64,000 nucleotides of DNA from Xestospongia bergquistia (GCA_963965975.1 OZ014417.1:868001-932000); one strand, 5' to 3'; positions 30,169 through 41,268 are shown, numbered from the stretch's first letter. The notes: generated by a model not told the origin, from the letters alone. Numbers and translations are program-made.

Positions 30169-32975
30169 ATGGCAGATATAATGCAAGAATTGTGTGACTA
30201 TGAAAAGAGAAGACTAGAGAATATTAAAGAGAATATTGAACTCATGAAAACTTTAGGTATAATAATATTGTATGGTAAATAAAAAGTCATAAAGATTGTG
30301 TGTAGGTTTAGATGTTAAGTCCCAAAAGAAGAGTAGAGTTAGAAAAAGGAGAAGGAGACGATATAGTAATTGTAGTAATAGTAGTAGTGATAGTCGAGAT
30401 GAATGGACACCTGCTCTAGAGACTTGTGTGATGAAGAAACCACCAAATGATGTCATGAGAGGTAATAAACTTGTAAATTAAATATGGACATCATTCTTTT
30501 GTGTTTAGTTCCAGTAATTGATACTGCAGTGAGAGTCCCTTTGTGTGATATAACAGAACATGTGGTAAGTATTTGATGCAAATATAATGTTGAGTATCCC
30601 TCTCAATGTTAGGATCACCAAGTTACAAGAGTCTTGAAACAGCAAAAACCACAGCAGAAGAAATATTACAAACCTGTAATCAATACAAATTGTATGATAG
30701 TTATTGATGTCTCTAAGCTTCCTGAATGGTTGTTTAGCGACAGTGATGATGAAGATTTCCATGGTTTTCCAATATCGATGATAGAGGGGGAGGAGCCTTC
30801 ATTTGAGAGCCTTGATTGCAAATTGTCTTACAAGTTTTTTGAGTTATTTGGAGATGATAATAATGAAGAATATGAAGACTTTGAAGGATTTGATATTGAA
30901 GATGTGTAAGTTAGATTATATCAGTATTGCTGATGTTTTTTTCTTAATACAGTGGTGATGTACCTCAGTGTCCAATTAGTGAACGATATCCTAAGAGATT
31001 AAGTCATCAAAAAGAATACAGAGAAGATGAACTATCTGATGAAGATGAATATCTCTGTAAGTTCAGTATCAATATGGTTACTTCTACGACTTTTGTTACT
31101 AGTTTGTGAGGACTGTGAGGAAATTCATCATGGTGACTGTCCTGTTCATGGACCCTTACTAACTCTAGATCCTTCTAGTAGTCATGATGAAGCATCTCTA
31201 CAATACACTACTGTATTTGTTCCATCTGAATTAACTGTTAAACCTTCTAAGATAGCCAATGCTGGTCTGGGTGTTTTTGCTACACAGTTTATACCTCGTG
31301 GAGTTAGATTTGGTCCATATGAAGGAAGGAGAGTGTTAAAAGAAGAGCTCACTAAAGGAGAAGATACTAGCTACATGTGGGAGGTACTATAATAAAATAA
31401 GAAGTATTAATTATTATAATTTATTCAGGTAAAGCGTCTTGGTGAGGAGTCATATTATATTGATGGTCAATCAGATAAACAAAGTAATTGGTTACGATTT
31501 GTTAACTGTGCTCACAATGAAGATGAACAGAATTTAGTTGCTTTTCAGTACCGTGGTAACATCTATTATCGCTCATTCAAGCATATCTATCCTGGTAATG
31601 AACTCTATGTATGGTATGGTGAACAATATGCAAGAGAACTTGGGATTACAGCTAGTTTTGAAGAAGGTAGGGTAATTCTTTTGACAGAAATAAAATTTAG
31701 TATCTATTTTTAGATGATAGTCAACTTTATAATTGCAAAAATTGTGGAAGTAGTTTTGTTTTGAAAGGTAATTTTAATTTGCATCTTCGACATAATCCTA
31801 ATTGTCTTGCTGCTAATCCTCAATGTTTTACTTGTCAAAAATGTCAAGAAAGTTTTTGTGAATTATATCAGTTACAAGACCACATTCGTAAACATGAGCA
31901 ACTTGATGTAAAAGGAAAAAATCATAAGAAAGAACTCATTTACAATGATAAACTGCCACTTACAAATCCAGATAATATGTGTGATTATTGTGGAAAGAAA
32001 TTTTCTTGTCAGTCATCATTGAGGACTCATTTTCGTATACACACTGGTGATAATCCTTACCAATGTCAGTACTGTGGAAAAGGATTTAATCAAAACAGTC
32101 ATCTCCAAACTCATCTTCGTATACACACTGGTGATAAACCTTACCAATGTCAGTACTGTGGAAAAGGATTTAGTGAGAATGGTAATCTCCAAACTCATCT
32201 TCGTATACACACTGGTGATAAACCTTACCAATGTCAGTACTGTGGAAAAGGATTTAGTCGTAATGATAATCTCCAAACTCATCTTCGTATACACACTGGT
32301 GATAAACCTTACCAATGTCAGTACTGTGGAAAAGGATTTAATCAAAACAGTCATCTCCAAACTCATCTTCGTATACACACTGGTGATAATCCTTACCAAT
32401 GTCAGTACTGTGGAAAAGGATTTAATCAAAACAGTCATCTCCAAACTCATCTTCGTATACACACTGGTGATAAACCTTACCAATGTCAGTACTGTGGAAA
32501 AGGATTTAGTGAGAATGGTAATCTCCAAACTCATCTTCGTATACACACTGGTGATAAACCTTACCAATGTCAGTACTGTGGAAAAGGATTTAGTCGTAAT
32601 GATAATCTCCAAACTCATCTTCGTATACACACTGGTGATAAACCTTACCAATGTCAGTACTGTGGAAAAGGATTTAATCAAAACAGTCATCTCCAAACTC
32701 ATCTTCGTATACACACTGGTGATAAACCTTACCAATGTCAGTACTGTGGAAAAGGATTTAGTCGTAATGATAGTCTCCAAACTCATCTTCGTATACACAC
32801 TGGTGATAAACCTTACCAATGTCAGTACTGTGGAAAAGGATTTAGTCGTAATGATAGTCTCCAAACTCATCTTCGTATACACACTGGTGATAAACCTTAC
32901 CAATGTCAGTACTGTGGAAAAGGATTTAATCAAAACAGTCATCTCCAAACTCATCTTCGTATTCATCTAAAATAA
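30169..32975 (+). CDS. PRDM9-like: PRDM9-like KRAB/SSXRD/SET/C2H2 methyltransferase, copy U7 (823 aa), probable founder locus
   Basis: Exons are 30169-30256, 30306-30461, 30515-30564, 30613-30905, 30953-31056, 31103-31383, 31429-31666 and 31714-32975, all in frame. The domain order is as in the sister copies. Exon 3 is about 100 bases longer and contains a second acidic motif, [17 protein letters not shown], resembling the shared [22 protein letters not shown] keeps GPYEG, VNCAH and WYGEQY. The array has 12 fingers after the two proximal ones and ends naturally (IHLK and stop). Fingers 2-5 and 6-9 are the same four-finger block (336 bp, including its TGDNP linker), so they result from a very recent duplication. 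The repeats are almost identical in DNA except at contact codons, as in vertebrate PRDM9 minisatellites. Only 70 bp separate its stop from the intact downstream gene, which the other copies have as fragments. Predicted nuclear H3K4/K36 methyltransferase; meiotic expression is not visible from sequence. Confidence 0.92.
32046..32717 (+). repeat. Duplicated four-finger block (2 x 336 bp) in the U7 array
   Basis: Bases 32046-32381 and 32382-32717 carry the same four fingers in order: [36 protein letters not shown]. The distinguishing TGDNP linker begins each block exactly 336 bp apart. This is higher-order repetition on top of the 84-bp finger repeat, typical of unequal exchange. Confidence 0.85.
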
Positions 32976-33045
32976 TTAATTATTCTTTTAATCATTATTC
33001 ATTGTCACTTTATTAAGTTACCATAGTAACAACACTACACAAACA

Positions 33046-36000
33046 ATGGACAATACAGATCTAGAGAAGTTAAAAGTAGTTCCAGGACGACTAGTCCCAA
33101 AGTTCCAGAGCACAGTAACAGAATACAGTGTCATTGTAGCTAGTGGAGTAAGTGAAATCAAGTTAACGCCTCTAACCAGTGATAGTGGTGCTTCTTATGC
33201 AATTAAAGTAGGTTTAAGTTATCTCTAGCTAGACTTTTCAAGTCTTACTAATTCTAGGGAGATGCTACAAGTAAAACAGTTCAGTTAACTGAAGGTACTA
33301 CATCAGTGATAGAAATTGTTGTCACTGCTGAAGATGGTCTCTCAACTAAAACTTACACAATATCTATACAACGTTTATCATCCAGTGATGCTTGCCTCTC
33401 TCAACTAGATATATCAGCTGGCTCTCTCCAACCACCTTTCTCTCCATCTACATTAGTCTACTATTGTGATCTCCCTTCAAATCTAACATCACTAACATTA
33501 CGTACTAAAACTGAAGATTCAGGAATGAAAACGACCCTCAAAGATGGCTCCCAAGTAGGTACCATTACCCTAGCAGCTGGACTAACAATAATAGAGATTA
33601 TTGTCACATCAGTTAATGGTAATGTTACTACAACATATACCATTAATGCTATCAGACTACAATGTCCATATCCTGTTATATTAAAAAATAAACAAGATCT
33701 ACAGTTCATATGTACTGCTTGCACTGGTGTTGTACATTGTCCTTGTAAAGTAAAGGACTCTGATGAGGGTATCTATTGTCAAAAGTGTCTACTGGAGTTA
33801 TCAAGGGTAAACAAAGCTGATCCACTTACAGGTGGTATTCTAGGAGAAGGCTGGATGATAATTGATCATGATTTAGATGCTCAGCTTTCATCACAAGACG
33901 CTATTTGTGTCACTCCATTTGGAAAGATAGAAACCAAAATAGGAGAGATACCAGCACTGGTAGCACAGAAAAAGAAAATAGTTGAGGTATCCAAATATGC
34001 ACTAGCTGTACTACAAAGAGTTACTGTTAACAACTATAGGCTAATGATTCTTGCACTGACTGCAGTAAGAAGATACCCTCAGGTCTCCTTGAGGTGCACA
34101 AACATTTGAGTTGTTCTTCTAAACTTTCTGAAAGTCTTCCAAAAACTGAAGTATATAATATAGAATTGATAAAAATTAATTCATATTTTTTAGGTGAAGG
34201 AATTATATTGGCAGAAAAGATATGTTGATGATTCCCTACCTTCAAACTTGGACACTGTACTGAAAACAGCAAAAGAATGGGAACAAAAATACATTACATT
34301 ATTGAGAACAAAAGGTTAACAAAATCATTAAAAAATAATTATATAACTTTTCTTGTAGATTCAACTCACTTCAGTTCAGCTGATATATTAGAACTTCTCT
34401 CAAAAGCTGCCTCATGCTATGCTACAGCAATACACACAGCATCAAAGGATATTAGTGGACACATTGGACTAGGTCTTGTAATGGAGGAACTGTTCTATAT
34501 TGAAGATCTATACGGACATAAACCTACTGAGGTACAATACAATATAACACTGTATTATTACAAATACTGGTCTGTAGTCTAGAGATGGAGATGATGACGA
34601 GACTGAAGCAGAGAGAACGTCAAAAGAGGAAGAGTTTTTAGCTATCTGTGAGCTTCATGGTGTCTCTGCTACTGCTAACTTAGCACTGCAACTGAAGGCA
34701 GTAGAAACAGAATATTTGTCACTGAAAGAGGCAGGACAGTCACATCGATCAGAACAAGTGCAGAAACTTTATCAGTGGAAATCTAAGAAAGCATTACAAG
34801 TAAAGATATCATGTCCTAATAATAATGCATATCTTTTCTTCATTAAAGGCTAGCAAAGGATCATATAATGTTGAGTCTGAGAGTCCACTATACAAGGCCA
34901 AAGTCAAGTTTGAGCATGCTGTTAGTCTGAATCCCTCAGATCACACAGCATGTTATCACCTTGGTCGACTATCTTTACTATTAGGAGAACTTGCTGTGGC
35001 TGAAAAATGCCTAAAAGTTGCTGCCAGTATTAAACCAACTCATGCAGAAACTCTCTTATGTCTTGGCCAAGCTGTTGCTCAAAGCAATCCATCCCAGGCT
35101 AAAGGACTGCTAGAATTTGGTATAGGAGTGTATCTTCATCACAGAGAAGAGATAGCTGAAGGCATAAAGCAACCATCAGAAGAATTACTTCATGGAGTGA
35201 ATTTCTGGAGACCTACCAATACACTGATAGTAAGTAAAACAAAGAGACAATCAAATTAATATGTTTTTTATAGGGAGAGAGTCTATTAACACTCGCTAAT
35301 TTAGGAGGACATACCTTCCTTGATCCTCATTCTTGTTTTCTCCTTGCTGCTCGACTCTTCTCTGCAACACCTGGTTTGCTGAAAGGCTCAACAGTCCAAC
35401 AATTATTATGGATAATGCTTCGAGGAAGAGCAGGATTACTGGAGAGAGCTCTCAAGGACAAGGTGTCTTATGCTAGCTCACTTTGTCAGCAAATCTCTGC
35501 ATTGATAACTCATTGTCAATTACCATCAACAGAACAACTAAGAGAGACACAAATGAAGGTAGTGTTGTTGTATTATATGAACATTTCATTACATATCACA
35601 ATATCCTAGGTCTTTGAAAATGGAGCAATGCTTCAACCAACAAATACCTTGGCTCTTACACACCTTGGTAATGGACAACTACAGCAATTTGAGGCTACAG
35701 GAGATAAGATATGGCTGACTCTAGCAGAGCAAACATTTAGGGCTAGCCTGGCTTGTGAAGGTAAAGCAATGAATAGCGGTGAGCCACCATCACAACTAAC
35801 ACAACAAGAATGGTGGAAGAAAAGAAATACTGTTCCTCCTACCACAATGGAGACCAAACCATCAGCTGGAGCTACATCAGCTAAACCATCACCTACTGGT
35901 AAACAAGCCCCTAGTAAACCTTCTGTCACTCAACCAACATCACGCAGTAAACCACAAGTAACACCTTTGAAATCTCAACCTGTAGCAGGGAAAGGAAGAC

Positions 36001-36725
36001 AAACAGGTCCAGCAAGTAAACCGGGTCCTGTAGCTGGTCGTGGGAGAGGTGGAGTTGCTACCTCTACAAGTAAAATGCAACCTGGAACAGGTCGTGGGAA
36101 AACTGTAGCAACACTTGGAGAATTAAAAGCCGGTCAAAAAGGAAGTACCACTCAAGCCAAACCAGATACTACTAAAACACTAGAGAAAGTTCCTGAACCG
36201 GATGAGATCAAATCATCTGCTTCATCAACAACCACTACACCAGTTAAACTCAATGAGACAACTTATCTTCCTAGGTTAGGTCTTGCACGTGCTTTAGCTA
36301 AACAAGAAGGTAAAGCAAGTGACGAGTGCATTGCATTATATCAAGATGTGATCAAAATGGCTCCTAATGTTCATGATGCATACATAGAACTAGGAGAACT
36401 ATTAGCCAAATCAGATCCAGTTGGAGCAGTTGAAGTCTATAGTCAATTTCCCTTTGCAGATCCACCTTCTCTTGATGATGCTTACCTTCATGGTGAGATA
36501 GTCCGCCTGTTAATGTCAAGCACTTCTTATGATGATCCTCGACTAGCTACTAGTATGATAGCAATGGGTCGTGCATTAGGTATTGGTGTTCTGGACAGAC
36601 ATGTCAGTACTTTAGAAGCTAAGTTTAAAAGTAATCTTTTAAAGAAGGTCTATGCTGGAGTACATGGTAAACCAGTAGATGATCCTGACCTACAGGCTTT
36701 CTTTAAATTTAAATGTTGGACATAG
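33046..36725 (+). CDS. Cadherin-like beta-sandwich / Cys-rich / TPR protein (1088 aa)
   Basis: Exons are 33046-33207, 33258-34064, 34194-34314, 34359-34531, 34578-34799, 34849-35229, 35274-35558 and 35610-36725, all in frame. The N-terminus has two cadherin-like beta-sandwich repeats (TYTISIQR near 115; TYTINAIR near 210). A Cys-rich segment with CTACTGVVHCPC and YCQKC (residues about 230-265) may bind zinc. A helical region follows, then TPR-like repeats (HAVSLNPSDHTACYHLGRLS; TLALTHLGNGQL). Next is a basic, Pro/Ser/Thr/Gly-rich disordered stretch with GRGRGG and GRGK, then a C-terminal helical domain with more TPR-like helices. No signal peptide or membrane segment is seen, so it is probably intracellular. 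I know no named family with this order; the function is unknown. Its first two exons are scattered as fragments through the PRDM9 array. Confidence 0.8.
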
Positions 36726-36934
36726 AACAGAATAAAAAGAGAATAAATATTAATTGTACAGATTAAAACAAAACATATTTGTAGATTTTAAAGTCTATTT
36801 TATTATAATAGCACTCCTTTCCCATTGTTTTTTTGTTTACCTACCATCTTCCCCTAGAATATATCAACAATTCTTTCGTTAGAAAAGTTTTCTAGAACTA
36901 TTCCAAACTCTATTATTTTAAATATGTCGATATT
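36726..36934. other. Intergenic gap between convergent genes
   Basis: These 209 bp separate two convergent stop codons and hold AATAAA-like words on both strands (aataaaaagagaataaata; ttttattataatag). They are likely overlapping 3' ends and polyadenylation sites, with no other gene. Confidence 0.4.
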
Positions 36935-37353
36935 TTATTGATCTTGTTCTTCAGCTAATATATTCTCCATCATCAGATCTAACTCAGTTTTAAACTCATC
37001 TTCTTTCTCCTGTTCACTGAATGAAGGTTCTGAGAGGGAGATAATTACATCATTAGCAAATTCCTTACCAGACTGCTCTTCAGGAGATGTCTCCACGATC
37101 TCTTCTTTCTCTTTCAATTCTGGTACACTTCTTTTAACAGTTAACAAGTCTGGATCACAAGTTCCCACAGGATATGGACACTGATCATATAAAAACAATG
37201 ACAGTCTCTCTTTATAATGCCATATCTAACCTGAACATCACTGCACATGTAAATAGCTTCTTCTTCATTGATCTGGTACAATTTCAATACATTACGTAAT
37301 CCTTTAGATAAACAGAGAGGACAAGTTGACTTGTTCCCTTTCACTGTAGACAT
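36935..37353 (-). CDS. USPL1-like N-terminal zinc-motif protein (122 aa)
   Basis: Two minus-strand exons, 37353-37231 and 37180-36935, are joined by a 50-bp intron. The first ATG codon is at 37353. Residues 11-45 read STCPLCLSKGLRNVLKLYQI, then YMCSDVQCPYPVGT. This C-x2-C...C-x4-C pattern resembles the N-terminal zinc motif of the SUMO isopeptidase USPL1 (CPAC-KGKLKALKTYRI, CEDLQCIYPLG). The remaining 65 residues are acidic and rich in Glu/Ser, with no protease domain. It may be an accessory protein sharing only this module. Its start lies 68 bp from the NUP88 start on the opposite strand, so they probably share a promoter. Confidence 0.6.
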
Positions 37354-37421
37354 ACCAGCAGCCCCACCCACTTCTCATGGGGAAGTATTCTTATTAATGT
37401 CACAAAATTTTCAAAAGCATC

Positions 37422-39923
37422 ATGTCTGTAGCTAGTTCAGAAGTTTGGCAGGAAGGCTCGTGGATAAATGCATTACCATATCATCCAGTCTTTAAGAGTC
37501 TATCTGATGAACTACCAAACGAAAATGACACTCCTCTTCTCTGTGAGTCCAGAGGAGACATATTTATATGGAATCCTTCTTCTTGGTCAATGCTGACCAC
37601 AAATTTAAAACGTCTCCATGCTCAAAGAGACGAATCCTTGATATATCAAGTTAGTATCAATAAACATGTAAATAGATATTGTTGCCTTATAGAATCTTCA
37701 TCCAACAATAATCCCGCCCACTCAACCAATCAGGCTCCTCCCATCTTTATCTGGTCATCATCTAGCACTAATTGGAGAATGTTATGTTAATGTAATTGAG
37801 TTAAGACGACAACGAGGACCATGGGGAGAATTTGGTGGGGGAGTACAAGAAACTGATTGTCGTGTCGTTCCTATTGGTCAATCTCTAATTAGAGCTCACT
37901 GTTTAGCGGTACTTCAGACACAATGGCATCCTGAAGATGATAAAATGATAACTATCTTAACAAATGATGGAGTTTTACGATTATTTTCATTAATACAACC
38001 TTCTATTCCTCAATTGAGTTTATCTCTCTCTTTAACTCTTCCTTCTCAATCACATTCAGTAAAGCTTGATGATGAAGAGGGACACATTATAGCTTTTACT
38101 CTATTAAACAACACTGTCTTTCTTCTACAAGACAAAATGGATTTACAAACAATACCTCTCAAAGAAGGGGGACAACCCTCGTCACCCCTCCCTATGTACC
38201 CCTTAGTGGAAGATAATTACAGTGGTAATGGGTGTGGTTTGCTTGTCCTTCCCACTCAACCTCCAGTAATAGTATTAGCAAGCGAAAATGGTACAATACT
38301 ACATTGTGTGTTTGTATCAAGTGACAACGAGGAAGAAGCAGAGGTATGATATATCAATTATATATAATAATTGTTTGGTTATAGAATGGTGATGATGAAG
38401 GCATGATCTGTGTTATAGAGAAGATAGTCCTCCCTGAAAATGAGCTATCAACATTCAGATTAATATCAGGTAAAATGTCAGCATATTTCCTTTAATACTT
38501 ACTCTCTCTTTAATAGATCCATTAACTAAAGATACGTACTATGTTCAAAGTCCTGCTAGCATTTATCATGTTTACATGCCATGGTTACATGTGTTAGAAC
38601 AATTCTCTCAAGATGGCAAGTTATAAAAAAGAAGTACATCGTTTCACAATGTTCTATTCCTATATCAGTGCCCACGTTCACTGCTGATCCTCCTTGCACA
38701 GTAACTCAACTATTTCATTGTACAGAAGACAAATTGTAAGGGACAATACAGTAGAATAATTTACTCCATTTCTTGTAGCATCGCTGATGCCCTGTTGGTA
38801 TCAGACGGAACATTAGGTGAGGCAGTTATAGCACTATGCAATGATGGTTCATGTTGGACTATGTCATCATCAAGGTATATTACAATGTCTTCATCTCAAT
38901 ATCTCTTACATCACATACAGACATTTACAACCATTTCCAATGAGTTTCATACGACCTGATGAAACATTCTCAGCCCCTGAATATCCCCTGCCAGATGAGT
39001 TTGTTGAGCACATTAAAAGTATATTCTACCAAGCACAACAGGAGCCAATATCTCCCTTACCAAAGTAACCATAAACTAGATTGCTTTGTTTTTATGAGAT
39101 ATTATAGATCTCATAAACAATCAGTTCAAAAAGATTGTTTTGATTATGTTCAATATTCAATTCAAGTACTTCGTAAAAGACACTTAATACCACAAGTGAA
39201 GGTTCGTGCTATACTGACTGGAAGGTATGTCAGAATAGAATGAGAGGAAGTGAATGGGTGAATAAAAAATGAATGGATAAATGATCTGAGCTATACAGGG
39301 TTAAATTACTTGCTAAGAAGAGAGAGAGACAGATTCAAGAAGTGATGTCACTAGAAGAAAAAGAAGAGGATATTGACAATGACAGCAAGAATCTTCAAAC
39401 CCAGTTGACTATAAGTCAAGAAAGATGTACTGAACTCTTAAAAAGGTAGACACACATGAACACACGCATACACACATACACACACACACACTTCCAACAT
39501 TACAATTATCATAGAGTGGAGAAAGTGGTGTGTTTAATAACAAGCACCTCCCCAATACTGTCTGATGCTGAGAAAACTATGACCAGAGACTTACAGTCAA
39601 TTCATGAAAAACTAAATGGTCTTCATCATTTACTACAGAAGGTTCCACACCCACATCTATTATTAATAATATAGATATTTACTTCCATAGGCTAAAACTA
39701 AAACCATATTAAGTTTAGGACGAAGTGAAGATACAAATCTAAGTCTTAGTGATGGTCACATGGACACTGTTTTAAACACAATTCAAGACGAGTGAGTATC
39801 GTAGACCTTCATAAGATCAAACAAGTACATGTCACTTTTTCTTTTAGTGGTACAAGTATCAAAGAATCAGTACAGTTTGTTAAACAACTGGCTTTAACAA
39901 TGGATATGACAACAGTGGCATAG
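37422..39923 (+). CDS. NUP88: Nucleoporin NUP88
   Basis: Exon 1 (37422-37649) and exon 2 (37693-38343) join in frame; about eight further short exons follow, ending at a TAG at 39921-39923. The start resembles human NUP88 (a WQ...LP-H-VF opening, then GDIFIWN). Central features are a beta-propeller region (LPSLSGHHLALIGE, TNDGVLRLFSL, PMYPLVEDNYSGNGCGLLVL, LASENGTILHCV) and a C-terminal coiled coil (KRERQIQEVMSLEEKEEDI; LSDAEKTMTRDLQSIHEKL). The end is ESVQFVKQLALTMDM. NUP88 sits on the cytoplasmic face of the nuclear pore with NUP214/NUP62 and anchors CRM1-dependent export. One intron (38616-38668) appears to use a GC donor (gatg|gcaagt). A CA repeat at 39461-39493 is intronic. Confidence 0.9.
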
Positions 39924-40017
39924 AAACTAGGGATCACTATACCTAAAATGATATATATGTTTTAGTAATAATATGATGTAATAATGTTACGATAATGATC
40001 TAATAACAGGGTATTCT

Positions 40018-41268
40018 TTAATCGTCCCATTTTTCCCAATCAGAGTCACTGTCTCCTGGTTTGACCTCTAATGTAAGAGGTGGAGACTCTTTCGTGCGTG
40101 TACCAGTATCTTTATCATTCATAGTCTCTGAACCTTCTTCACTGATACAAACGAAACTTTCTGAAGAATCTGTTTTCACTGAGCTTCGTCCTCTCTCTTG
40201 CTCACCTCCTCCTCCTCCTCTCTCTCCCTCACCAGTATCTTCATCTTCTTCATCCCAACGTATTAATCGACCCTGAGAATGCACTCGGGCCATAATTTCT
40301 GCTCTTTTGCTCTCTGCTTTGTCCAAAAGATGTACTCGATAGAAGTAATGATGCCAAAATGACTCATAAGAAACTTTAGCTGGTACCTAGAGGAAGATAA
40401 TAGACAGTCAACCTTAATATGTTAATTAAAATGGGTGTGGTCCTCTTTCAAAGTTTACATTGTACATATTAAGGACGTCTTTAATCAACAGTAATGTTGT
40501 CTTTTACAGAGAAGCTCCTATTACATTTCAATATTATTTACCAGTTCTGAGTGGAGTTTCCTAATATTATTTGATTCAACTAGTAATCGTGATATTTCTT
40601 CTTGATATTTGGACAAATCAAAGTTAGCACTCCATTCCAAATAGTCAGTAGAATGTCCTATTATATTAATTTATCATGGTATGTCTGTAATAAAGGTAGC
40701 TCACATACCCTCTGGTATAGTACAATATGTAGATGGATCACTACGAAGTGACTCCAGTTCAGTTTGACTGCGATCATAAGTACTACTTGTCATAGCGTCT
40801 AATGAAGGTTGTTGTTGTTGACCTGTATGAGGATAACCCTGTCATAACTTCATAAAACAACAGACATACCTTCATTATTAGGTGGTGTTTGTGAGCTACT
40901 TCCCTTTTCATCAGTACATTGGTCATCCTAGAACATAAACCTATATCATAATAATGTCATTACCATGACATTAGGACATACAGTTTGAATGTAAGAGCGG
41001 ACAGTACCAGCTGCTTCAGTGAATGCAGTTGATGTATCTCGTTGTACTGTTGATACAAATTCAGTTAAGTCTCTTTTAGTGGCATTCAAAGCAGATATTG
41101 ACTGTATGATAGATTGAAAGTTTGTGAATTCCTTAAATATCTTTAACTAACCTTCTCTTTGGCAACAGTCAACCATGATGACCACCACGAACCACTTCTA
41201 AAGGAAACAGTGTATTAGAAACAGATATAAAAGCGGTAAGCGACTTACTCGCTAGAGTTTTCTGCCAT
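40018..41268 (-). CDS. BSDC1: BSD-domain protein BSDC1-like
   Basis: Minus-strand gene of about seven exons from the ATG at 41268. The N-terminus (MAENSS, then GSWWSSWLTVAKEK after a short intron) matches the WW-SWL...KEKS opening of BSDC1, followed by ALNATKRDLTEFVSTVQRDT. The BSD domain shows LRSDPSTYC, SKYQEEISRLLVESNNIRKL and SYESFWHHYFYRVHLLDK, where the paired aromatic F-W and Y-F are diagnostic. The tail is acidic and low-complexity (DEEDEDTGEGERGGGGG) and ends DSDSDWEKWDD, like the W-E-D-W end of human BSDC1. The cellular role is poorly known. Its start lies 98 bp from that of the transporter on the other strand. Confidence 0.88.

Noticed and set aside
1..32975. CRISPR-like array suggested by regular 84-bp repeats
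   Set aside because: The repeats are coding C2H2 fingers with constant spacing and only codon-level variation; there are no spacers.
4302..32975. Ordinary KRAB-type or generic C2H2 repressor cluster
   Set aside because: The PR/SET domain, pre-SET knuckle, SSXRD-like exon and post-SET proximal finger are all present, which generic zinc-finger genes lack.
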